Shown here: positions 51,658 through 62,605 of the stretch, in pieces
Position numbering within the stretch: position 1 is the stretch's first letter
Layout: each line of letters opens with the position of its first letter
Assembly: GCA_907164885.2 (NCBI GenBank)
Contig: OU015498.1
Span: 86,573,142 to 86,637,141, forward strand
Source: Dolomedes plantarius
Taxonomy: Eukaryota; Arthropoda; Arachnida; Araneae; Dolomedidae
Direction: 5' to 3'
Length of the DNA: 64,000 nucleotides
Translations under genes and position numbers: made by a program
The notes under the pieces: model-generated
What the model was told of the DNA's origin: nothing
Seen by the model: the letters and a program-made list of their open reading frames with translations, nothing else
The model's database searches: none

Positions 51658-52094
51658 CATAGGCGTAGCGTCGGGGGGGGCACGTTAAGTTGTGCCCCCC
51701 CCCCCAACTTAACTTGAAATTAATTAAAAAGTTAATAGAAGCTCAGTTAAAATCGAAAAATTGTAGAAAACTTTTATGATAGTTGGTTTGTTCCCATTTT
51801 TCCAAACTGTGAAACTGAAAATACCGATTATGTCTTTAGCCTTAACATAGTTTTTAACAATGATATGATCTATAACAAAAATTCGATGCTATATTTTTTT
51901 CTCATTGTATAACTTTTGAATATTACTCAAAGATCAATTCTATTGTTATTCAATTTTAAAAAATCAGAATATTTCATATTTTAAGGACCATCCGGCAGTC
52001 AATGCATTGAGGAGGGCCCTAACTGAATTTAATTCGTGTCCCCCCCCCCCCCCCAAAAAAAAAAAAAAAGAGTTAGAAGCACGCTACGCCTATG
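51658..52094 (+). mobile_element. CATAGGCGTAGCG-family MITE, copy 2, both ends present
   Basis: The ends CATAGGCGTAGCGT and ACGCTACGCCTATG are a perfect 14-bp terminal inverted repeat. The 8 bases on either side (ATGATATA at 51650-51657 and CTGATATA at 52095-52102) match at 7 of 8. Just inside the left end GGGGGGGCAC and GTGCCCCCCC form a further hairpin. A C run then an A run lie near the right end (52040-52069). No coding frame. A hAT-like non-autonomous element by duplication length. Confidence 0.85.
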
Positions 52095-52102
52095 CTGATA
52101 TA

Positions 52103-52439
52103 TGATGATACATAATAGGAAAAATTGGGTTTATATGTAATTGAAAAAAATTCAAATTGCCCTCTACATATTGTTTAAGAAAATCCTTCCCCAGTCTAGC
52201 TGAGTAACTGGAAAAAAGGTTGAGCATATGCACGTCTCAATCACAAAGACTATAAAGGTGAAACCATCTGTAATGATCAGAAACTCCTGAATTCAAGTTG
52301 AATTTTACCCGCATAACTACCCCGACGATGTGAGATCTTTTATTTCTCTGAAATTTGTCCCATAAAATTGTTCTTTTCTTTTTGACTCAATAACATTGCC
52401 TGTACATATTTTTGCCGTATTTCTTTCAATATAGCCGAA
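52103..52439. other. AT-rich spacer
   Basis: No feature seen. Confidence 0.55.
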
Positions 52440-52592
52440 TTTTTTTCAAACATGAATATATGTCACATGCCCTTCGTCATTTTCCCCCCGTTGGTTTCGT
52501 GTCACTTATACGACTGTCTGCCAGGACCAGGAATTGAACACGGGTGTCTTAATATGAAGATCGATATTTTTCTTACTGAACTATCTCGGCAA
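52440..52592 (-). mobile_element. Degenerate tRNA-derived SINE (minus strand)
   Basis: On the minus strand GAGATAGTTCAGTAAG (52572-52587) fits an A box. GTGTTCAATTCC (52530-52541) is a B box with small departures from GGTTCAANTCC. Spacing between the two (about 40 bases) is tRNA-like. The 3' body and its end are uncertain. Confidence 0.55.
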
Positions 52593-52744
52593 TGAACGAA
52601 CTCTCCTTTTTTTGAAAGACAATCGACGCTTTGGTTAAAAATTTCTTATATTTAATACTTCAACGCTGTACTGATAGATACTTAACAATTGTTTTATACC
52701 TCCCCTCTATCAAATGATATAATTAATATTTTGTTGTATACCGC
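52593..52744. other. AT-rich spacer between SINEs
   Basis: No feature seen. Confidence 0.5.
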
Positions 52745-53040
52745 TCGCTCACATCGTGTAGAGTTTAGTGTCTTGGGCTTCTACGGTGTGGGTTCGGGTT
52801 CGAATCCCGGGTAAGGCATGGACGATCCCTTCATAATCAGCAGTTTTGGCTGACCTATATGATTTTCCCATAACTAAGTAGCCAACGAATTCGTGTAGAT
52901 GGGTTTAAGTACCTGCCACGTTGAAAAAAAAATTATGTACGGCAACAATTGCACGTTGTCTGTGTTACCTTATGCCGTAAAATTCTGAGCGGTGTAATGT
53001 CTATTCTAATTTTATTTACTATTTATCTGCGTACAGCAGA
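52745..53040 (+). mobile_element. tRNA-derived SINE (plus strand)
   Basis: GGTTCGAATCC at 52797-52807 is a perfect RNA polymerase III B box inside GGGTTCGGGTTCGAATCCCG. A degenerate A-box region, TAGAGTTTAGTGTCTT, lies at about 52759-52774. A body of about 230 bp follows with TGGCTGACC and AACGAATTCGTGTAG. No full cloverleaf can be drawn, so it is a SINE head rather than a tRNA gene. Confidence 0.65.
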
Positions 53041-53117
53041 CCTTAAGCTATTCGCACACTTAATTATATAACTGCAGCACTCGTTTTGCTTTCTTAACCA
53101 TCCGCATTTAAAATCAC

Positions 53118-53320
53118 CTGATTCTGCGAAACATGATCCATCACGTAGTGTGAATGTTCAGACTCTATAATGTGAGAGTCATGGAGGTTTGAATTTTGCC
53201 GGCATGATACCATTCTACAGAACCACATTCGATTTATATTCCAGCTCACACGTGCAATTCTAGTGTTCTGGGATGCATGAAAAAGGGAAGGGGGTAGACA
53301 ATAATCACTTACAGGCCTCC
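53118..53320 (+). mobile_element. Degenerate tRNA-derived SINE (plus strand)
   Basis: TAGTGTGAATGTTCAGAC (about 53145) followed at tRNA-like spacing by GGTTTGAATTTTGCC (53186-53200), a decayed B box, then GGCATGATACCATTCTACAG. The layout resembles the SINE just upstream, but the body differs, so it may belong to a different family. Confidence 0.45.
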
Positions 53321-53963
53321 GGAAGATGTGGTGGTGGGGTAGGGGGGGGTGGAAGTGCGTGTAGGAAGAGTTTCTCACACAAGAGCGAAAACAGCAGTCA
53401 GATATGAGAACATTTGCTCATTTGAATAGGGCGCGCTCGAAAACTTTTGTGCATCTTTAAAAAAAAAAAAAAAAAAGATCGAGAGAGAAGCAGAGACACA
53501 AGTCATAAAACGCATTAAGGCATATTTTTATTCCGCGGGAGCTGGGATAAGTCCTTTGTTGCGTCCCAGGTACAGAGTGGGGCTCTAGAAATTGGAAGAA
53601 AAGTTTTTCAGCGTGTGTTGATTCGTTGTTATTGTGCGCGGGCGGGAGAAGTAATGGGTTATCGTGGGATGAATATTTGAGGGGTGAGATGAAATTCCGG
53701 GCGAGGTTCATGCCTGAAACAGGAGTTTTTTTTTTTTCCGGTCTTTCTCCGGAAGAAGCGAAAGAGTTATACGGCCGTATTGAAGAAAAAGGCCCGAATT
53801 CTGGCTTTGCCATAAAAATTTTGGGACATCTTTTGAAAGTGATGAGTAATTGAAGCTCGACTGCAGAACGTAGATGAAGGAACGACGGACTTGAATTTAT
53901 GTGTGTGGTGCATGCTAAAATACTTTTTTCTGACGTGATTCGCACTTTAAAGGTATGGAAAAG
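53321..53963. other. GC-richer unique block with opposed open frames
   Basis: 53530-53880 is open on the plus strand for 75 codons (53626-53853; the peptide includes GLSPEEAKELYGRIEEKG) and on the minus strand for about 150 codons outside the microsatellite (53457-53940). The plus-strand peptide looks protein-like, but I recognise no family, and no other exon is nearby. An A run lies at 53459-53476. Confidence 0.35.
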
Positions 53964-53979
53964 AATATATATATATAAT

Positions 53980-54034
<55 letters not shown>
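53964..54034. repeat. (TA)n microsatellite
   Basis: TA run with three ATAATA phase breaks. Confidence 0.96.
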
Positions 54035-54039
<5 letters not shown>

Positions 54040-54231
54040 TTACAAGACTGGTATCTCAGTATAGGGAACATGAAGGGGACATGAACATCCGGATAAAAAT
54101 TTCTTCCGTTTCTTTTTCTTTCTTTAATTATAACTTTTGAAGGAAATTCGAATATATTATGGTTAATAATTTTAACTGGTATTTGCGGATCAGAGCACGA
54201 GCGATGGCAATGCAGAATCTTACTACAATAT

Positions 54232-54233
<2 letters not shown>

Positions 54234-54284
<51 letters not shown>
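54234..54284. repeat. (TA)n(CA) microsatellite, left of MITE
   Basis: TA run ending CACA directly at the element at 54285. Confidence 0.95.
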
Positions 54285-54286
<2 letters not shown>

Positions 54287-54445
54287 GTGCCGTAACTAGC
54301 CATTCCTGTGCCCTGGCAAGAATTTGCATTTGGGCCCCTTAATTAATTAGGTTTGGGAAAATAATAAAACAAATATAGCATTCTGGGGCCCCCCTTCCAA
54401 GTGGGACCTGGGCGGGTGCTCCTGTTGCCCCTGCCTAGTCGGCAC
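54285..54445 (-). mobile_element. CAGTGCCGTAACTAG-family MITE, copy 2
   Basis: Homologous to 34564-34730 in inverse orientation over the full length (shared GGGGCAACAGGAGCACCCG on the minus strand, GCAAATTCTTG and AATTAATTAAGGGGC). The plus-strand left end is intact (CAGTGCCGTAACTAG). The right end, CTAGTCGGCAC, has lost about three bases of the inverted repeat. It too is bordered by (TA)n on both sides. Confidence 0.85.
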
Positions 54446-54446
54446 G

Positions 54447-54451
<5 letters not shown>

Positions 54452-54500
<49 letters not shown>
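54452..54500. repeat. (TA)n microsatellite, right of MITE
   Basis: Perfect TA run. Confidence 0.96.
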
Positions 54501-54501
<1 letters not shown>

Positions 54502-57500
54502 CTAAGTTTAGTCAATAATATTAATTCACATTACTGTTATTTCATGTAAAGCTGCTTACGACTACATGATATATTTCTTCAGGCATCAAAGAAGCAATTT
54601 ATTCACATTACACATTTTGCTTCTCTTTAGGCAATAGAGTTTTGATAAGCCAATTATAAAACAATTTTATTTCAAAGCGCTCTAAGATAATTATACAAAA
54701 GGAAGATGTGAAAGTCAGAAAAACATTAAAGATTTGCTTAATTTAAATACATATTATCTTAGTCCTAATTATGCGAAAGAAGTCACGCAGAACTTTGTAA
54801 CAAAATTCTCACGAAAGACGAAGCGTTGCAAAATATTTATTCTTGATTTTTTTTTCGATTCTGTTCCGTACAGTTTTGCGTATTTCTCATCATTAGATGT
54901 ATTTTTAAATATGTATCACAAGGTGAAAAATGTTTATCCGTTCGGCATTTGGAAATTGTTATATTTAGAACCTATTTTCAGTTTCACCAGATTCCTGATT
55001 GGTTGAGCATTTGCATTCGGAAATTAAAGGATTTCTGCGTAACTTACGCCAGAAAATTTTAAAAAAAGCCTGTCATAGCGTAGATGAGTTGAGCAATTAT
55101 AATACTGAGTAATTATTAAAATTCAGTGTCTGATAAATTTATTATTCATACTTTATTATGAAGATTTAAAAAATAAATAAATTTTTATGCATGATTCTGT
55201 AAATGACTCTCTCGAACTATATGTGGAGCTCTTAAAATAGAAATTTCTCTGATTTTTTTTGTAAGAAGAAATTTTCATTAAGGAATTTTTATGATGACGT
55301 TTGAAGCTTTAATTTATCAGTCACATTTCTTTTCTCGGAAGTAACGAAAAAAAAAAAAAAAAAACCTTCTATCTAAAAGAAAGGTCACAATTTTTATTCC
55401 TATTTTAGGGTAAAAAGTAAATAAGGTACTCTCATCATTAGTTTCTGAGACTGTAACTAAAAGTTAATTATTTAAATGAAAGCCAAGGAGAAGTTAATAT
55501 AAATTTTCAATAACTAGTTGCCCAGCAATTGAATAACTTTTGATCATCAATTTACGTTGTACCCAAATAACATGTAAATAATGCAATCAAGAATGCCTAG
55601 CTCAAATGAAGTGGATGTTTAATCATATGCTTCTTAGCATAAAACGCAGCATTAACTGAGAATGTACTTATAAAAGAAAATGTCAGTTAAATATCTTTTT
55701 ATCGCGTTCTAAACTTTTTAAATGGTCGTTTGTAAATATATGACACAGTCTCGATGGATTTGATACTGTGCTGAAAGATATGCAAGGAAAAACGGCTGTA
55801 AGCTAAAAATCTCTGAAAGATAACGTTTAGTAAGTTTCTTTCTGTAAGGGCAAAAAAGTGACAGATACATTGCACAGAAGCAAATCGCTCTCATTTTGAT
55901 AAATGTTATACCTTTTTGAAGGCGTACATAACCTTAAAATCGTCTTTGCGATAAGCATCAGAAATAAATGATCGCACATTGAATTTAAAACAATTTCAAA
56001 ACCTTATAAGAATTTACCTCGCAAAATTTACCGAAAAACTTCTTTAATAACCGTAATTACAGATTCCTCAAGGTAAAAATCGGAAAGGACATATGATGAA
56101 TCGTTTGAATGAGAGCAAATTTACCGCTCTCAAGATTTTTATCAATGCACATAAAACAATAAAGAAGGAAACATTGAGTATTGTTTTTACTTCTGCAGAA
56201 AGGTGCACAAAGACTGCAGGAAAAACCCACTGAATAATGCATGCGAACCGCTTATCAATATAAATTGTGAGGGAAAGAGCTCTTGACAGAATGAAATACT
56301 TTAGATAATTCGCGTTTGTTTTGGGGAAACCATCTCAGGTGAGATAGCTGACGCTTCTCCGGTTGGTTTGCTGAAGCAGTCTTCCACAGACAAATAATGC
56401 TGTGATAATATCACGAGTGCTGTGAAGCATCCCTCGAGAATCCTATAATAGCGATTTTTCAGAGAAAACAAAACACTTTGAGAAATTATTCAAGTATTTG
56501 AATTCAATTAGAATTCGGGAGTTATATAAGTTTGAAAAATAAAAGAGTAGAGGAAAAGGATTTCTTAATCATCTTGATGAAATGTTATGTTTGATTCAGA
56601 TTATCACACACTGAATGTCTGGATGTAATTTGATTTTTTTTAAATAATTTATCACAAACTATGAATAAAATTATTAAACAGTCTATCCTGTTTGCATTCC
56701 TAAATCCTAATCAAAAGACATAACGAGTTATAATATCAGTCCTACAGAGGAAAAGTGGTAAAATTAAGGAAGATGGCGAGTGTCATTTTGAAAAATCTTA
56801 AAAGTGGGATATACAGATGTTTTCTAAATTTCATGTGAGCATTTCCGGAGTTTTAAACTTAGAGCTTCCATAATCTGACCATTTATTAGCAAAATTCTCT
56901 GTATATGCCTAAAATTATAGGTTAAATATATGAAAAAAAGGAAATTTCTTCTTTTATCATGAATATCGTACAGTTATTTTTAGACTGTCATCAAAGGCTA
57001 GAGGGTGGAATATACTTGTAATATAATTTATAAAGATAAATAATTCATAAAACTTTTCCGTTTTCACATTTCGATAAGGTCCAGTATTCTAAACAAATAT
57101 TTATTGATAAAAACAATCGGACCTGTATCATAAGGTTACACTAGGCTATGTTTATGTAAAGCAAACATTCAGGAACCCTTACAATTTTCCTACATTTCCC
57201 CCGTGGAATAGAAACTACTTTTAAAAGGATTATGCACTTGTAATAGTTATGTATTAATGTAATAATACTACAGTAGAAATTAACTTAATAAAATACCAAA
57301 CTTAAGTGTCAAAACAGTTTAAAATATTAGACTAGGTGGAAGACAGATTCCCGGCTGAAATCGATATATTTGCTTCTTCGAAACTATAATAAAGCAGGAA
57401 TTTCAAGGGCTGAATTTCTGTGGAAGCACCCAATTCAACTGCCTCGTGTATGACAAAATTAGTCCCTATGTGGATAGTGAAGTTCTTTCTAAATTCCTAA

Positions 57501-57579
57501 ACTAGATTGCAGTCCAGTTTAAAAAAAGATCGTAGTATTAGTCATAAGCTCTGTTCAAATATGCAAGAGAGAGACGCTT
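54501..57579. other. AT-rich unique sequence
   Basis: Short unassigned frames only (plus 54734-55006, minus 56057-56242). A run near 55350-55365. No gene or repeat copy recognised. Confidence 0.5.
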
Positions 57580-58260
57580 GTAGTTAATTTTGTTTAAATT
57601 GCGTGCGATTTCCTTTTTCCATCAGGAGACTTTGAAGTCAGTAAGAGGCAACCGTTTGAAAGCACCCATCACGTATCGGAGTGATATGAATTTCGATGGC
57701 CAGAAAATGCAAATCCTTTCCCTCTTCAACAGCAGTTCCTCTTCTTGTTCCCTTCCCTCTCGGGTGTTTCCATTTCCATTGATCATTTTTGAAAAATCCG
57801 GCACATTTGAAATGCAGCGAGCAAGCTGACACTCTATCTGTTTCATTTCCTCCGTTTCTGCACACGTCCCACTTAACCGGAAAAGGCGATGATTAATAAT
57901 CTCCCAATTTAGGAAGCCCTATTCAATCAAAAACCCCTACCGTCACGCCACTTGCGTGCCCGGTCCACTGTTCACCCAGACGAGATTTTCATAATATCTA
58001 CTCCTGCTGCAAAACAAAGGGAAACAAACAAATTATTACAAATGTAGCCAGCCAAAGAAACTTATTTTCGGTCGCATTTGCATTGGGAACACGGATCGCA
58101 GAAATATGCATCCTTTCGTTCGTTGGGGCACTTCTGAGGCACAGGCAGGGCTGCACTGGTGCATGCTAATTAAAACAGCGTACAAGGAGCTAATGTAATA
58201 TCTTGGTGTCAAGTGATTTGGAGCATTTTGACTCCGCTGAATTTGGTGCATTGACATTTC
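57580..58260. promoter_or_regulatory. GC-richer unique block, candidate conserved regulatory element
   Basis: A repeat-free block with TGCTAATTAAAACAG near 58163 and TCAAGTG near 58209, a match to NK-2 homeodomain sites. Overlapping short frames on both strands (57590-57829 plus; 57622-57846, 57638-57865 and 58036-58257 minus) have no recognised domain. Function inferred from motifs only. Confidence 0.2.
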
Positions 58261-58925
58261 AAATCGTTAAATTAATATAAAAAGCATTGTTTATCGTTCG
58301 CTCGTTCCTCTTTGTTTATATTAAAAAAGGATATTTTGAATAAAATACGTTAAAATTATTCTCTGACATAAAAACTCACAGCGAGGCGTGTTTCATTTCC
58401 ATATTTCCGTATCCACCAATTGGTAAATTAAATATTCAGAAGACGTAGATATTACTAGCAATAATTTACTAGCAATAACATTTACGAAGATTAATATATA
58501 AATTTTATTATTTGCTGTTACATATTAATTGCTAATGAGCTGACATATTTTTCATTACATCCATTTTTACAAAGTAAATATCATCTGATACAAAGCGTGA
58601 GTTTTAAGTTTTAAAAATACCATTGCAAAGCACGATTAATTTATTTTAGTGAATTTGAAATAACCAGCTGAACTCAAGGATGAACACTTCATATGAGACG
58701 ACAAGATCTAATTTTAAACGGTCTAATTTTAAATTTGCTGGCAATATTTGGACCTCTTTACAACTAAGAGAAAACCACGTATATTAGCAATATTTCTGCT
58801 CACATAATGTAAGGTCACGCTGTAGATGTCCAAAGATTACATGGCAGGGTGATTCGATAAGCGTATAATGCTTCAAAATGTTGCTAAAAAGATTATTAGA
58901 ACAAAATTTTTAGTATTTCGGTGGC
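58261..58925. other. AT-rich spacer
   Basis: No feature seen. Confidence 0.55.
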
Positions 58926-58929
58926 TTAA

Positions 58930-59106
58930 CCCTCTAAGTGTTTGAGACGTATTTTACCATCCCATACTTTCAGCGGGAAAAGCGTTTGTGACAAATCCTT
59001 TTGTCCTAAAATTTGGTATTCAAAAGAGTCTCAGACAGTACAATTTTGACGATCCTGAATGAAAACCTAGAGGATGGAATAATACGTCAAAAGGGCTTTT
59101 AAAGGG
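58930..59106 (+). mobile_element. piggyBac-like TTAA MITE, second family
   Basis: TTAA lies on both sides (58926-58929 and 59107-59110). The ends are CCCTCTAAGTG and, inverted, CCCTTTAAAAG. The inverted repeat continues with GACGTATTTTACCATC versus GACGTATTATTCCATC, giving about 32 bp in all. The 177-bp element has no coding frame. CCCT ends with TTAA duplications fit piggyBac. It is not the same family as 49172. Confidence 0.78.
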
Positions 59107-59110
59107 TTAA

Positions 59111-60819
59111 AAAACATTATTCGAATGATTTAACTCGAGGAAGCATAGTTGGAAGTCGGGAATTAGTATGTAAGAGTGACAGCTGTCACACAAGAGTATG
59201 AAATTTCATGTCTAGGTTTTGGGAAGCATTTAATAAAATAATCAGAACTCTCGCGAGAATATTACCAGGGAAAGTTGTTTGCGCTTTACTATTGAACCTA
59301 TAAACTAATCCATGCGTATAATAGTAATACTTAATCCACGCTACACTGCAAGTCAAATCGCGATCACTTGGTATGCAAGTAAAGGTACGCGCATATCTTG
59401 TCGACAACTGCAAGGAGGTCTGTAGCCCGAAGGCCAGTCACATTCTAGTTAAAGTGTAACTTTAACTAGAATTGATATGTGAACATGCTTGCTGTGGTGC
59501 CCTATGCATTGACGTCTGGGCACATAGTAATGATCTTATGGGTTTTCTGATGTTGAGACTCGTTTTAATTACTCCTCAGTTCAAAAAGCAGATAATCTGG
59601 AGTGAACGTGGGACTGTTCATCGATAGAACTTTGTAGGCACTAGAATATTGTAGAGAATGACAGACAGTGCTTGAGCGCAATTATAGTATTCAAAGGCAT
59701 TAATTTATCAAGCCACAAGAACAGTAGAATGATACCTTTTCTGAAAGAGGGTAGTTTAATGAAATTATTCTTCGTTCAGATTTCAACTTTACAGATAGTA
59801 AAGCCCCTCCTCTAAAAGCACTAACAGGGTAGTTTGAAACAGAAGGATTTAATCGAATTGCCTTATTACACATTCCTCAAACTTAAATCCTGTTGAAAAC
59901 TGTTTCTGAGGAGACGTTTGGTTGATAGTAACTTGCTTCCGAAAGCATCACAGAATTTAAGTTTGTTCATAGGGAAAATCATACGATCTTAATTCCAGAG
60001 CTGCTGAACCACTTTCGTCGTAGCATGAAACAATGATGTTTGACTTGTAGTGCCACTCAAGATGACATATTCTCTACTAAACTTCTATCGTAAGTCATTT
60101 TGCTATCAATGGGTCAAAATATTTTCTACAACTTTATGAATGGACAATGACTTTTGACATTGGAAATTTAATTTTGTGTGTATCTTCGAAGTAATGTATT
60201 TCATGCTGAATATTTTAAATATACTATAAGTTACAAAATATTACTAGATAATAATTAAAAGAATTTTTTTTACATACAAGCAATAAGACTGGTAAAAGTT
60301 GTGCTTTACCATAATTTTTCATTATTAGTTTCCGTTACGGAATATATAATTCATATATTTTCTTTCTAACCGTCATTTACTGCTGTTCACATTTCTTTTA
60401 TCTTTTTGATGGGGGTTTTGCGGAGATAATTTCTTGATAATAGTTATAGGTAAAAAAGAAACTGAATTCTTCATAACTTTTAAATAATTATAGTTCATAA
60501 TATTTGAACCATATAGTTGAGAATGAAATTATTTTTTTTCAACAATGCGAGATGCATAACCTAAAACAATGACCGATTGCAAAAAAAAAAAAAAAAAAAT
60601 AAAAATAACATCCTCGCATGCCATTTATGGAAGGTTATCTGTATTATTACCATTCACAATATGCCGCAAATTGTTAAAGATAAAAATTTTTATTTATTAT
60701 TGAGTTGGATACCTTTAAGAAAAATTGTTTGATCTGTGCGATACCTGTACGAAATGCATAATCATATATGATTTTTCACGTGACTGGAACTGAGATGGAT
60801 CTGAAAGTGGGATAGGCAT
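59111..60819. other. Unique sequence, AT-rich
   Basis: Contains the palindrome at 59442-59472 and an A run near 60581-60599. No gene recognised. Confidence 0.5.
59442..59472. repeat. Perfect 14-bp-arm palindrome
   Basis: ATTCTAGTTAAAGT (59442-59455) is followed after three bases by its exact inverse (59459-59472). Confidence 0.92.
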
Positions 60820-61700
60820 CTGAAACGTATAATATCCCCACGAGTGAGAAGAATTTAGAAAACTCTCCGTCTGCAAGCAGTCGACACCGATACGAATCTG
60901 AGAAAATTATTTATCTCGCACAGCTGGGGGGGACGTTATCGGGGCATCGTACAATTAATTCATATTTTGTGAGAGATAATTTAAACTCAGCCAACAATTA
61001 GAGAGCCCCTTGAAATTTTGCTGCGCGAAATAGGGGGTGAGCATTATAACTACATTACCATTTACAAAATTCTCTCCAAGGGTGTGGGTTACAGAAGAGC
61101 TGGGGGGCGCTTGAAAACTCGCGCAAAGACTTGCGTGCACACTACCATCAAGCTGAGAACGTCCTATTATTAACACTTGCGTATGCTCGTTTTAAACAAT
61201 GGACCCGGAGCAAAGGAGGTTTGGAAATTTGGAAATGCTGTTGTTTTGATTGAACGTGAGCCGAAGCATAAATATTTTGAGGCAGATTTCCGTGGGAGAT
61301 TACTTCGCACAATGGGTGTTAGGGGGTCAAACACTTCACACTATTCTTAACGGAGATTTATTGCCTAAATCAATTGATCTTAGGTAATTGCTAAGGGCAT
61401 ATCAAGCGTTGTTATCCAATTAGGAGGCATTATTAATAGTTTGAAATAGAATTTTAAAGCACACTCTTCGCTCATGGTAAGCACTTTTTGTTTCTGGGAT
61501 GTAAAGTAGCTGGGCGGTGATTGATTTCCTTCAAGCATGCGTGGTTTACACTTCTCCCGATAAAATCGTTTCGACTGCCATTGAGGATACTGTGGGTGCA
61601 AAAATTTCCCAGTCTGGCTACTGTGAATCATATTCCTATTCTGTGAAACGTTCTGCTACAGGAAATAAAAAACATTTGGCCCCCTTTTTTTGGGTTTCGA
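60820..61700. other. GC-richer unique block
   Basis: Balanced composition, repeat-free, with unassigned frames on both strands (minus 60955-61176 and 61380-61631; plus 61517-61705). Possible conserved non-coding DNA. Confidence 0.35.
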
Positions 61701-62292
61701 TCTAGCATTCCGAAGTTTTGAAAAATGTTAGACTACAAATTGTAAATGTGAAAAACTTTCGCTTTTCTTGATGCCAGTCGAAGGAAGGAATACCCTTAAA
61801 ATAATTACAGGATAAAAGGAACTTTTTATATACGACGTTTTTAAATTTTGTGTTGAATCATATAAACTTGACAATTATATGTATTAAAAAATACTTAAAA
61901 ATTTTTTTTGGATGAATTATCCCATCAATTTGAAAAAAAAAGATCAAATGCGTAATAAAGAGAGCAATTATAAGAAATTTTCCAACAACAAAATTTACTG
62001 AAAATGAATTCAATTCTGCTTAAAGATGGCTAAAAGTATTAAAAGAATGCATTGTCATCGTGTTCTGAGCTATTCTAAAAGTTTTAAATGTCTAGCTAGT
62101 CGGGAAGTTAGTTAAAAATCGATTGCAAGATTTGTACTGGATAAACACGCAAACAAGAAAGCGAATTAATAAAAACATGGTAATAATCTGAATTAAACGA
62201 TGTTTTATTGTATTATCCTTATCTCCATTAGAATAATCAAAATGTATAGAACTTCATTACCTCCTCAGCGTTTTCTTGAGTTTGGGAAAGTA
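61701..62292. other. AT-rich spacer
   Basis: No feature seen. Confidence 0.55.
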
Positions 62293-62605
62293 TGGGATTG
62301 GAGATATAGCATACTACAGAAAATTTGTTTTTATATGTAATTTTTAACGTATTGTTAAATAAAAAAATGTTGCCCCTAATATTACCCTATTTCATATTTC
62401 AATCATATACCTTAACAATCCTTAGAAGCAGGATTTTCTCACTACATGCATGGGATTGGAGATATAGCATACTACAGAAAATTTGCTTTTATGTGTAATT
62501 TTTAACTTATTATTAAATTTAAAAAAGTTCCTCTAATATTACCATGTTTCACATTTCAAACATATATCTTACACAATCCGTAGAAACAAAATTTTGTCGG
62601 AAAAA
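62293..62605 (+). repeat. Tandem duplication, ~158-bp unit
   Basis: Two direct units start at 62293 and 62451 with TGGGATTGGAGATATAGCAT and remain homologous to their ends (AATCCTTAGAAGCAGGATTTT against AATCCGTAGAAACAAAATTTT). Divergence increases towards the 3' side. No coding frame is shared. Confidence 0.88.

Noticed and set aside
52745..52820. Possible functional tRNA gene
   Set aside because: A perfect B box is present, but no acceptor stem or anticodon arm can be paired, so it is a SINE head.
53457..54071. 204-codon minus-strand frame, longest in the window
   Set aside because: Its N-terminal part is (TA)n and its C-terminal part is an A run read as phenylalanines. The middle has no known domain and the opposite strand is open too.
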